From the NCBI RefSeq assembly GCF_001522545.3, contig NC_031773.1:41368333-41432332 (forward strand): DNA of 64,000 nucleotides. Reading direction: 5' to 3'. Position 1 is the first letter of the stretch. Each line of letters starts with the position of its first letter. This DNA comes from Parus major (Eukaryota; Chordata; Aves; Passeriformes; Paridae). Made by a program: the position numbers and the translations under genes. The notes below the pieces were generated by a model, which saw nothing but the letters and a program-made list of their open reading frames with translations, was not told where the DNA came from and searched no databases. Shown here piece after piece: positions 38,281 to 49,552 of the stretch.

Positions 38281-40181
38281 GCTAAAGGCTGAAAAATGCT
38301 ATAAAAACCAATTCTTTAGCTGTAGAAAAATAGAAGTTAGACCAGGTTAGTCTAGAAATACTGCCTTTCAGTTCATTTCACTCTCATTCAATAATCATCA
38401 GTAGCAAGCAACACAGGGTTTTCAATTACCTTTAATTTGCTTTATAAACTTAGAATAAAAGAAATTTTGTTCCCCCTGAGTACAAATAAATGAAGGAAAT
38501 GAAAGTGCACATGAATTTGACTGGTCACAAGATCATTCATTAGATTTATTCATCAGTTAATAGTGAATTCAACTCAGAAGTCTGGAGGATTCAAAGCAGC
38601 CAAGAACAATGAAAAGTGCAGGGAAAAGTGGTCTTCAGGCTCAGAGATGGAAAGCAGGTTGTCTCTGTTCTGCTGCTGGCTTTCACCATGACTGAAAATA
38701 GCCATTAAAAGTTTCTGGTCCTCACATGGGAAATGTTTTAGCAGATCTAGAAAGGGTTGCAGAACAGTGGAGAGCAAATATTTTACATGACTTACAGGAA
38801 TATTGATTAAGAAGGATGATTAAGAGAAAGAATATTAAAAGAAAGAATGAAAAGAAATCAAACTGTAAAGAAAATAATAAAAAACATGCCATCTATTGTG
38901 ATGCATGCCACAGCCTTGTGAGATAAATGATACAAATCTTCTTTACAAAATAGGGTGATAAATAGAAGAACAGTAAATAACCAAGCATTTGTAAACATTG
39001 CAAACATGCAGTAAAAGCAGCTCAGTGTAAATTAAGGACAAGTCCTGAGCTGTCAGCAGTTATATAAGTATAAAATCAGCACAAGTGAGGTCAGAGCAGG
39101 GTCTGGGAATGTTAATGTATTTGAACTGGAATGTTAATGCATCTGAACAGGAGTGCCAGGTACAAATTTACAATGCAGTGTCTGGAATTAATATTCAGTA
39201 CTCTTCCCCTCTAATAGACTTTGGTACTGTGGGAAATACAAGAAGCACAAAAGAGGAAATCTCATTCGTCTGCCAAAACCACAATCAGCAAAGCAAACTA
39301 AGAGCTGATAAACAGCTGGTTTTCATTCTGGTGTAACAGGAACAGAAAGAGAAATGTGGAGATTGGAAAGCTGCAAATGAGGTTGTTTTCCTTCCTGTTG
39401 AGTGCTCTAAAGTCCCAATGAACAAACAGCACCTGAGTTTCGGCTGTCTTCCTCCAAGACATTGACTTTTGCTGTTTCAAAGGCCTCCAGATCTCACTTG
39501 CATCTCACAAGTGAATGCTGTCATGAGTCATCTATATAACAAGAAATTAGTCATTCAAAAATGGAGAACAATAATTTTAAAGAAAGATTGCTGCTGAAGT
39601 CACACAGCTAGTAGGAAAACAAAACTAACTAGACCTCCCCCACCCCAAAGACAGCAGGCAAACAGCAGACAATGAAAAGTTTTTGATTTGAGAGGAGCAC
39701 AAAATAAAGAGAATGAGAAATAAAGGGTTAGCCTGCATCATTTAGGACTGGGATGATTCAGTGTGGGGGTCAGGGCATCATAAGCTGATGTAAAATCACA
39801 GTGGACATGTCTGCTTCTCTGCTTTGACTAGTTTTTTGGCCTGAAGCATTTTGCAAGGAATATTTGAATTACAATTACAGCTGTTTGTTTCACCCCACCT
39901 TAGCTTTTGACACCTTGCAGTTCTGTGCAGATACCACTCTGAAGAAACTTTTATTGTGCCACCAACTTAGCAAACAACAAGACTATTAAAAGTAAATCAA
40001 AAACACACACACACAAAAAGTGACCCCCTTTGTCATTCCTTTAAAAGGTGCTGCTGAAGTGATTGTGAGTAGTTGTTGAGTCCCCTTTTTTTGCTTACAT
40101 ACATTTCTCATAAATCAGCAAGAAGTGCCAAATTAAAGAAAAGCAAGCACTGAAAAGATGCCATGCATCCAAACCCACTTT

Positions 40182-40190
40182 TGACCTTGA
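40182..40190 (-). promoter_or_regulatory. Nuclear-receptor extended half-site (candidate)
   Basis: TGACCTTGA is the exact reverse complement of TCAAGGTCA, the extended half-site known for ERR and SF-1 type receptors. A nine-base exact match is not rare by chance, so binding is not claimed. Confidence 0.25.
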
Positions 40191-40868
40191 CTTTTGTTAA
40201 TATGAGACAAACAACTCCTCTAACCAGCAGGACCTTGCAGGCCTTTAAATTAATCAGGTCCCTGCCTCAAGGTATTTAACTCATGTAGCTCTCTTGGTTG
40301 GGGCAATGGAAGTCAGATGCCTGTTTGACCATGCAGGGGAGGGAGGACTCTCTGTTGTGGCACAGCTCCAGGCACGCAGTTGCCTTCAAGCTCAGCTTCA
40401 AGCCCAGAGAAGAGGCAAAGATGAAAAATGCTCCTCCTCAAGCTATCATCATATTATTCTTATCCACTCCTTAATGATTTCCAGCTGGAGGGCTATTAAG
40501 CAGAGGAAGGCTGTTTCTTTTGGGCTGAGGAAGCTCGACCTCCCCTGTTGCAGAGGAGGACACTTATCTGCTTCCATAGCTGGCTGGCTGTGGGGTGTAT
40601 GGTTCTTCTGCCCACACACTGCTGTGTGCTTCCCCAGCTGGGAGCAACAGCAGACATGCTCACATGTTTTCTGGAGATGGAATCAGAGAATCACTGGGTT
40701 CCATCCTGAAAAGGGACAAAAAAACACTGCTGGTCTTTATAAATTCTGCTGCTGGGCTGTGGCATGGCATTTCCCAACTGGGAGCTGCTCATGGGGGTTG
40801 TCTGTGATGACAGACATGTACTTTTCTGAAAGAGTTCTTCTTCCCATAACTAAAAGTCCTTTTTCTGT

Positions 40869-40894
40869 GTTTGTTTGTTTGTTTATTTGTTTGT
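40869..40894. repeat. (GTTT)n microsatellite
   Basis: About six tandem GTTT units with one GTTTATTT interruption. It lies inside the longest open frame, which is one reason for doubting that frame. Confidence 0.85.
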
Positions 40895-42498
40895 GTTTCC
40901 TGAGCACTGTATTCTTGCATCCCTCATGAGAGGACAATCCTGGTTATGCTCGTACAGCTGTAAAGGAATTTTCAGAGCAGCTGATGAATTGTCTTATTCC
41001 TCAGTGGAACAATTTTGCCCATATTTAGCTAATAAACCACATTAACTTCTGAAATTTCAGAATTACAGGCAAGGAGTACATTATCACCTGAAAAAGGCAA
41101 AATGAAGTATAAAGATATCAGTGGGGAGAGCTGCAATCTCTACCACTTAAGAAGCCCATGTGTTTGTGGAAAGGAAGTAGAAACAGACAAAGAAGCAATG
41201 CTGTAAAGTGTGGAAATTATCAGTAGATCTTTGTTTTTTCTGAATATGGTGCTTCGGAGGAGTCAGGGCTAAAAAAATGTTTTCAGAAGATACAGTGGAG
41301 CTGGGAATATGATGGAGAGTACTTGGCATCATAAGTAGATTATTTTAAATTATTTTAGTATTTGAAAAGCCAAATTAGAGTATGCTTTCTAATTCTGCAT
41401 GCAAGATAAATGTCCTGTTGGGGGGGAATAGGTGCACAGATCCTCTGACAGGTGGGGAGAGTAAATTTATCCTGATATGTCAATTTTTACAGTGGGGCTT
41501 CACCTTGTGAAAACAAGCAAAAGTTTGTTTTCTGTCTAAAAGGAGGACATTAAATAGTCTTAAGCCATTTAGTATGGCTTGCTCCTTTGATCTGTGTATG
41601 GTTTTGTCTATCCTGTGTTAATTTACTTAAGTGTTTGCAAGGAGGGGCCAAGGGGAAAAGCTTCCATTAGAGCTACAGAACTGCTGAGTTGTCTGACCGT
41701 AATTCTATTTTAAATTCATTTCTTTAAGTACAAAGAAGGTGGGGCTGAAGAGTGACTTTTGCTTTCCTTGATATGGATAGGATAAATAGTTGAATGGAAA
41801 TATGTGCATTGGTGACTGGAATTGCTAAAAGCTCATCCATTAACAAAGCTGACCCTTGCTACATGGGTTGAGTCATCTTGCTGTGCCTGGCACACTCATT
41901 CCTGCTCTAGACCAAACCAGACAAATTCACATGTGTACATGCAAGTGAAAAAACCAGGAAAAGCCAGAGTGAAGGCTTCAACTGCATTTTTATTTCACTG
42001 TGTCTGAGGGCTCCCAAGGGGATGATTTATTTGAGAGAGAGAGAGTATTTCATTCCCCGGGATTATTTTCTATCCTCCTCGCAGAGGCTGCAGAGATGAC
42101 AGCTGTGGTGCTGGTTACAAGGATGCACTTACACAGTGCACTGACATTGTACCAAAATGATCAACAGGCTTTTCACTTGAGCAATAGTCTCCTGGGGACA
42201 GATTTCAGTCACTATTAACTTAAGCTGTGTTCAAATCATTCCTATGGAGATAAAAATCTTCATATCTTGTTACCAGTTCTTCAAGTCACCTGCTCCTTCA
42301 TTTTATTGAATAAAGCAGAACTGACAGGGTATGAGTTGTGGTTATTGGGGGGTTGTGTTTGGTGGAGCTTTTTGGATTTCTTTTCCCCCTCTCTCTTTAA
42401 AGGGGGGAAAAAAAGAGGAGTATGAAATGCTAGAAGTTTGATGTCAACAGCCTCTCTGGACAGACTGGTTGTGAAATGTGTCTGTGCCTCTCCATGTT

Positions 42499-42517
42499 AT
42501 TCCTTGTAACAAGGAAT
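42499..42517. repeat. 19-bp perfect palindrome
   Basis: ATTCCTTGT and ACAAGGAAT are exact reverse complements around a single A. It contains two outward ACAAGG words, which resemble SOX-family half-sites, and TTCC/GGAA ends. A dimeric transcription-factor site is conceivable but unproven. Confidence 0.6.
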
Positions 42518-45500
42518 ATTGTGTAGCATTTCTGGCTGGGGCTGTTTTACTTGATAAAAGAAACTGAGATAAGGGTCCCTAAATGTGGAACCTGAAGGGA
42601 AAGACACCTTTGTTTAAGGTGTATGTTGTACTAGGATATGGTGAATATCCTACTGCATGCCAGAATTTAAAATCAAATAATAGCTGAAAATGCAAAAGAA
42701 TTCATAATAAGAAATTCTACTAACTTTAATTTCCTAATTTTAATTTACCAGGATGTAATATAAAATGTTACAATTTTTTTCTTAAATATAGTGCTTTTTA
42801 AGTGTTAGCCTGTCTTGGAAAAAAAAAAAAATCTTCATTTGCATTAGTTGCTAAAAGTTGAAGAATTTTTTAATTTTAAATTTTAATTAATTTAGATTTT
42901 AAATGAAATTTTTTTGTTGTCTGGTTATTACCCCAGTAAATGGAAATTAATGTTCATATTCATTAACTTCAAATAGTGGAAATTCTGTAACTTCACTTAA
43001 AATTTTAAAAACATATATTTTTAATTAGTTTACTTTGATAAAACTTAAACACATAATGACTTTGTAAAAGATGAAGCTAGTGCTAAAGGATTGTTAAATT
43101 AAATAAATGAAAACACTAATTGAAGAGGTAGTAGCCTCTCTTAAAGCATATACTCAGCTATAGACAAGAAATTTAATATAATCCAGATTATTTAGAAAAT
43201 ATCAGTTTGTACTTCACATATATGCCTTGTTTTCATGGATTCCAAGGTTATAAGGCCCTTTATGTCCCTCAGGAACAGCACCCATTAATCTTGTATGCCA
43301 TTAGGTTTGTCTTGAAGACTTTGAAGTATATTTTCCACATCTGGCTGTGTGGAAGGTCAGGATGTTCCCATCTTTACTTAACTACAACCAGATTCAGATG
43401 ACTGTTTTCCAAACCATCTCATTTTTATGTTGTCTGTCATTTTGCATCACTCCCAAAACAATATTAAAACTAAAATCACAATGCTGTTGGTAATTTGAAT
43501 TACATATTAAATTAAAATGCAACAATAACACAGCTCATTTCCATATTGTTCCTCACAATAGCCATAGACTATTTTATAATTCAATCAATATTCCTGTAGT
43601 AATAAGTGGAAATTCAAATTTTAACACACAAAAAATAACTGCTTTAGAAAATTTACATAGTGAAAAATTACATCAGACAGCTTTGACACAAATAGCTTTT
43701 AATGATAGATAAATAAATCAAGTATGATGTAATTTAAGACAGGCACTGGCCAGAGTACCCAGCAGAGTCTGAAGACAGGATACAGAAGTGGTGAATCTTT
43801 ATTAGCCTTTGCCTATGAACACACAGTACAGACCTCAGCCCTCACCCATGCCATCCCATTTTAAATGGGGAAAGGCTCTCTAAAAAAAATCATAATATCA
43901 TTGGAGTTAGTGGAAAAAATTCCAACATTTCATCTGGAATGGCTTTTCACCTCCCTTATAGAGTACTCTGTAACAAGAGGGTTTTATATTTGACTATATT
44001 GAAATTCATATATGATGTACTAATGAAATCTAAATGCCAGATGGTGAAAAATTGCTTCTTTGGTCCAGGTTTCCTTTTTGTCTCCATATCTCTTCAGCTC
44101 CTTTCCTTATTTCCCTCTTTCTCAACAGAGTACATAGATACTAGCTGAATTTTGGGGAAAATAATTTTTTAGAAATTCCTCACTTCCCATACAAAATCAT
44201 CACAGGCGCTTCAGCTCCTGCAGGGAGGTTAAGTGGACATTTACAATCAGACATTTGTTTGCTCCAGCTCTTTTGCCTTCTTCTTTTAGAAGGTGCTCAC
44301 AGCATGCTTCTCTGTCTGTTTAGAGCTGCATTACTAAACCAAGTTCTTTCTCTCCAGCATCTCCAATATCTGCAGCAGTTACCCCTAACAACTTTACATG
44401 ACTTATAGTTTCTCTCAAATTTCTTTTCCATGGTCTAATAAATCTTTCCTCAAGGAAAATCTTTACTCAAGGCTTGTGTCATCTATTCCAAATGAAATAT
44501 TTTATCCTGAAGCTTTTATTTGTTCTACTTTTTTCTTTGATCTCTTTATATTTAATTTTGTTTACGAATTTATTTTGTATGAATTGTAATGATAAACATC
44601 CAAAGCCTTTTCTTGCTATCTTTGCATCTCAGTGTCTCACAAATATATTTTAGTTTACCCAACTCACGTGCAAATTATTTGCAGGAGTAATTCGCTCACT
44701 GCATAAAAGTTGGGTGAAATAAAGAAGCCTTGAACAATATCTTTCAGCATTATGCAATGGTTTAAGGCAAAAAATGGAGAATATAATATCAATCGTGTTC
44801 ATGGAGGAATGTGGAAAGTAAAAATGCTGTTAACCTAGTTATGGTTTGGGATAGAGGCTTAACATGCATTATAGTATTTTCTCATAGGGATATAAAATGG
44901 CAGTGACTCATAACTCTCCCAAAGCTGCATAAGACCTTTTCCTCCCAGACTTACTGCACCAACTGCATGCTAATAATATTTACTGAGGAAAATTTCTAGA
45001 TAAGATATTGTGCATGAAGATAATGAAATTCAGTCAATTTAAAGTATTGTAGACTCAGTGTATTAAAATGATCTGTCATGCAGAAAACAATATTTTTAAT
45101 AAATTCTTCACAAATGTCTAGGATCAAGGGAGGTAGGTTTAGCAGAGAAATCTTTAGCCCTCAGCAGAAAGTGAGGAAGTTGAAAAAAAACATGCATCAG
45201 AAATTGACTTGTGCTTTCTGGAAAATTTCTTTGGCTTGCAGAGAAGTGAAGTTCCACACCCAGACAGTCCCCAGAGTGTTAGAAACAGCTCTGGGACAAG
45301 TCATGGCTGTTGAATGCAGTGACTGAGCAGCAGGTCTCAAAGGAAGGCAGGGGAATAAATGAAAGACAGGGCAGGAAGGTGCCAAGGGTACCCCTAAACT
45401 CATGCTAACAAGTCCTTGCTCATGGGAAGTGGGCACTGACTGGTGTGACACCCAGGGTTTGCTTCTGCCTGTACTGTGGCTGTGCTCCTTCATTTAGTCA

Positions 45501-48205
45501 TGGGTCAAATACATACCTGAAACCCGACCTGTCAAATCCACCTTATGGCCTATCTTTAAATCCTCTTCAAACTCCACCAACCAGAGTCCTTCCATCAGCT
45601 ACGTACATGCAGCCTGTCTGTGAGCACAGTCTGGACAGAATGAGAGACAAACTAAAGCAGTCCATGTGTGTTCAGGAAATGCTGCACTTGGGAGCATGGA
45701 AATGGAGCCCTCAGTCTCCCATCTGTCACAGCTCTGTGACAGGTCACTCACACCGGGGCTCACAGCAGCACCGTGGCACAACACACCGTGCATTTTATAT
45801 ATTCATTTTTAATGAATCGTCTACTGAGCGTGCAAAATGTTGCATTCAAACCTGCTGGAATCAGATCTGGATATTTTTGTGATCATTAAACTCTGATTAT
45901 GTTATTAAAGCTTCTACATTCCTGTCTGAACTGGAAAGCCAGTCAATCTCCTTCATCTGGAGACACACAAAGAAGGATGTGGCAGACATACTCCAGTGCA
46001 GCCTCCCTGGAGGCTACAAGGAGGTTTGTTCCTCGGTATTTAAGGCATATTAAGCTACAGAGGAAAAAGATTATCACCCCAAATATAGAGGTTCTCAAAA
46101 TTTTGGGTGTCTGTAAGTACATTTAACATAGGCTTTTGCTTTTATCACCCCCTCATATGTATCTCCATTGGGTGCCCATTAATCTCTCTCCCTAAAAATG
46201 TAATGTACAATTCTTCCCTCAGCACTTTCACACAGCTGCCATTCCTTTAAATCAACCTGTCAGAGAGGCATTTCCTCATTGCCTCTCCAAATGCAGGCTC
46301 TCCCTTCTCACTAAATCATCCTGGCTTAATGCCCAGAATGGGCAATGTTCAGTTCTGGACAAATGACAATTTTTCTTTACAGATGAAAATGTGTCTGTGT
46401 TTAGCATTTTATTTCTCAACCACACAAAATTAAGAACAAGAGTTTTATGCATTTGTGGAAGTTGTTTCTGTTTCCCAATATTGACAAGTCCTAAAGGCTT
46501 TCTGGTTATCAGATTTCCAAGTTTTATCATTTTTCTGAACAAAAGAGTAAAATATTTTGTTAGTTGGTTTTCATTTATTCAATTTAATTAGTCTTTCATT
46601 CTGAGACATATGTTGTCAAAGAGAGGAAACAAGAATAAGAGTGGAGTAAGTGGAGAATAGAAGCCATCTGAAAAAAGTTTAAGTAAGGTGGCAAAAAAAG
46701 GCATAGGAGATGTTGCATGGAAAAGAACAAAGGCATAGAGAGCTAGAAAATGGTGCTGTGGCTGGGAGAAGGAAGCTGTATCTACTCGATATAAGGAGGG
46801 TAAGACTCAAAGTATATAGGGCAGTAAATGAGATAAATGGAATATTAAGGTTCTAGGACATATTATAATGAACTTCATGACTGTGAGTCTTTTCTGAGGT
46901 TGAAAATTAATAAAAATTAAGTTTGCATTTGCTTAGCCACTTCATGACAATCCTTTCTTTAAATCATATGTTGATAGGAAGGAGTTGTCCTTGTAGTGGG
47001 AATTACCACCTGATGATATTTAAGAAACTCCTAGATTTTACTCCAGTCTTTATACTTCTAATTACAGGCTTTTTTTTTTTGATGCTGTCTCAAGCATATT
47101 ATCATCCTTTCCTTGCAAACCTGTCTATAGAGGGACTTTTTGTCAGTGCTGTCACTGAACTAGACTTGAGAGTCAGCTCCCTTTCAGCACCACCAGCTCC
47201 AGCCAGACATGGAGTCTGCTGCATCTGTCACTTTTTGGCCATAGTGTGTCAGAAAAAAACCCTTTTCATTGCCTTGATAGTCACAAAGAACATACAGCAA
47301 CACATTTGATGGCACCTCCCTCTTATGATTCCTTCTGGGGTGGCTTCAGAAGAGCTGGTCTTCACCCAGAAAAGTGTTTGGGTAAGTGCCTGGAAGAACC
47401 ACCCTGTGCCCAGGGGATCTGGTGATTAAATGTCATCCAAGAGGACTCCTAGGCATGGCTGCTTCCTTCCCTGTTCACCCATCCACAGACAGCCTGCCAA
47501 ATGCTCATGGGCTCACGTGGCCAGCAAATTGTGTCTTGTGCCAGTTAAGAGCTCCCTTCACTGGCTGCAGCACATGCTTACAGTAACCAAGAGATTCACT
47601 GCAAATAACAACGTTGGCAAACAGTTGTCTTTACTTCCACTTTCTTCTGGGTGTTCTTTGTGGTTACCAGCATACAAACAGCATGCACAGCCCTCATGTT
47701 CCTCTAGGTCTTAGATTTAATTAAAGACAACACAAAAACATTACATAAAGCAGTATAAAAACTTAATGCTATGATGCAGCACTGCCTGCTGTTGACAGTG
47801 AGTCTCTTTGGGCATGATGATGCATCTGTATGGACACTTGCTGAATTACATTAAGTCAACTAAAGATTGCCAAAAGAAACTAAAGGAATAATATTACAAT
47901 GCACTATTGCAAGCTAGGCTTATTAGAGTTAATCAATTTTTTAATGTATGCATAGAGATGATTAGAAGATCTATACTGTAATTCTGTCAGCAGCAGAAGT
48001 CTTGGACTTCTGATCTTTGATGTGAAAAGTCACATGAAGAGTAAAAAGTTAGTTTCCAAACTACAGAAGTGAATGCAATATAAACAAAACTGATTTTAAA
48101 GTCTTGTAATATCCTCTCCAAATTTATATCTGTTCTAAACAAACCATGACAAAAGTGTTTAGATGACCACCCTAGGGATCATTCTGGCAAATAAGATGAG
48201 AGAGA

Positions 48206-48219
48206 GCCAGCAGGGGGAT
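48206..48219 (+). promoter_or_regulatory. CTCF-like motif (candidate)
   Basis: GCCAGCAGGGGGAT matches the CTCF core CCASYAGRKGGC with one mismatch. By-eye consensus match only. Confidence 0.3.
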
Positions 48220-48954
48220 TTTCCATATTTTTTACATTAATATTAAAATCTTAATTCTGCACCTCTCAAGCAGCTCATAATTTTTCATCAAAAATAAGGC
48301 ACTTCATTTGCTCTGTTTTTACTGGTGAACTTCTTTGCTGCTTCTACCTATTAAGCACACTGAGTCCCAGGTCATGTAATATTCAAGAAAGAAAACAGTA
48401 TTAATGAAAGTTATCAAGGACTTGGAAAAATCATGCACTATGGGCTTTCAGTTATGAGGAGAATAAGAAAGATGAATTCTCTAACACTCCATGGTCCTGG
48501 CAGCATCAGCCTTCCAAAATTAACTCTTAAGGGTTCAGTCAAAAACATACATGAATCTATTTAGAAAGCTGGACTGGCAAAGAGTAGATGAAATATTATC
48601 ATCTTACTGTTGAAGTGCGTATTTCACAGATATTATATTCACACAGATATGTACTTCACACATTTTTAATACAGGCTAAATAATAAGTTTGGATCCAAAC
48701 TTTACCCCAACACATTATCTTAGAATATGAGGTTTTGTAATCAAGGAATGTTCTATTGCAGGTCAAGGAAAAACATCATGCAAGTCAATAGTTTTATTGA
48801 AGTCAACGGCAAAATCTGAATTAATTTTCAAGGCATTGTGTTTCAGTTTTGTGGCCTTGCCAAAAAAAAAAACACAGAAAAAGAGGGAGGTAGAGAATGA
48901 GTGATTCTAAATGAGTCATTTATGAACAGAATAAAAAAGAAAATGATGAAAAGG

Positions 48955-49038
48955 GAAAAGGAAAAAGGCAAGAGTGGAGAAGAAGGAAAGGTGCGGAAAG
49001 GTGCGGAAGGGAAAGGAAGGTGCGGGAAGGTGCGGGAA
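48955..49038. repeat. Polypurine minisatellite, left side of gap
   Basis: A purine-rich strand of AAGG/GGAAA words turns into tandem copies of a roughly 10-base unit, GGTGCGGAAA / GGTGCGGGAA, before the sequence stops at the gap. The CG in every unit is unusual for this AT-rich window. Confidence 0.85.
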
Positions 49039-49528
49039 NNNNNNNNNNNNNNNNNNNNNNNNNNNNNNNNNNNNNNNNNNNNNNNNNNNNNNNNNNNNNN
49101 NNNNNNNNNNNNNNNNNNNNNNNNNNNNNNNNNNNNNNNNNNNNNNNNNNNNNNNNNNNNNNNNNNNNNNNNNNNNNNNNNNNNNNNNNNNNNNNNNNNN
49201 NNNNNNNNNNNNNNNNNNNNNNNNNNNNNNNNNNNNNNNNNNNNNNNNNNNNNNNNNNNNNNNNNNNNNNNNNNNNNNNNNNNNNNNNNNNNNNNNNNNN
49301 NNNNNNNNNNNNNNNNNNNNNNNNNNNNNNNNNNNNNNNNNNNNNNNNNNNNNNNNNNNNNNNNNNNNNNNNNNNNNNNNNNNNNNNNNNNNNNNNNNNN
49401 NNNNNNNNNNNNNNNNNNNNNNNNNNNNNNNNNNNNNNNNNNNNNNNNNNNNNNNNNNNNNNNNNNNNNNNNNNNNNNNNNNNNNNNNNNNNNNNNNNNN
49501 NNNNNNNNNNNNNNNNNNNNNNNNNNNN
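49039..49528. other. Assembly gap (490 N)
   Basis: 490 unresolved bases within the purine minisatellite. Its true length is unknown. Any frame read across it is an artefact. Confidence 0.99.
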
Positions 49529-49552
49529 AAGGAAAGGAAAGGAAAACCTTTT
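49529..49552. repeat. (GGAAA)n, right side of gap
   Basis: Four to five GGAAA units continue the purine array after the gap, so the unit has changed from about 10 to 5 bases across it. Confidence 0.85.

Larger units (their letters stand above)
38281..48900. other. Non-coding stretch, no gene supported
   Basis: About 10.6 kb with moderate AT richness. It holds the longest uninterrupted frame of the window (40294-40929, plus), which I regard as chance. It also has (CA)n near 40.00 kb, (GTTT)n at 40.87 kb, a (GA)n run near 42.03 kb, a 19-bp palindrome at 42499 and an extremely AT-rich block at 42.77-43.03 kb that could act as a matrix-attachment region. A CTCF-like word lies at 48206-48219. No exon is convincing. 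Confidence 0.65.

Noticed and set aside
40294..40929. 211-codon plus-strand frame as a gene
   Set aside because: No ATG at its beginning, no domain, ends in microsatellite-coded residues, no splice or promoter context. Kept only as a low-interest observation.
43741..43800. AGGCACTGGCCAGAGTACCCAGC as a plus-strand CR1 phrase
   Set aside because: It resembles the CR1 wording GGCACTGG.CAGG.TGCCCAG for one short block only; nothing before or after follows CR1 order.
45445..45882. 145-codon plus-strand frame
   Set aside because: Composition and wording look random; no homology recognised, and the start is not an ATG in good context.
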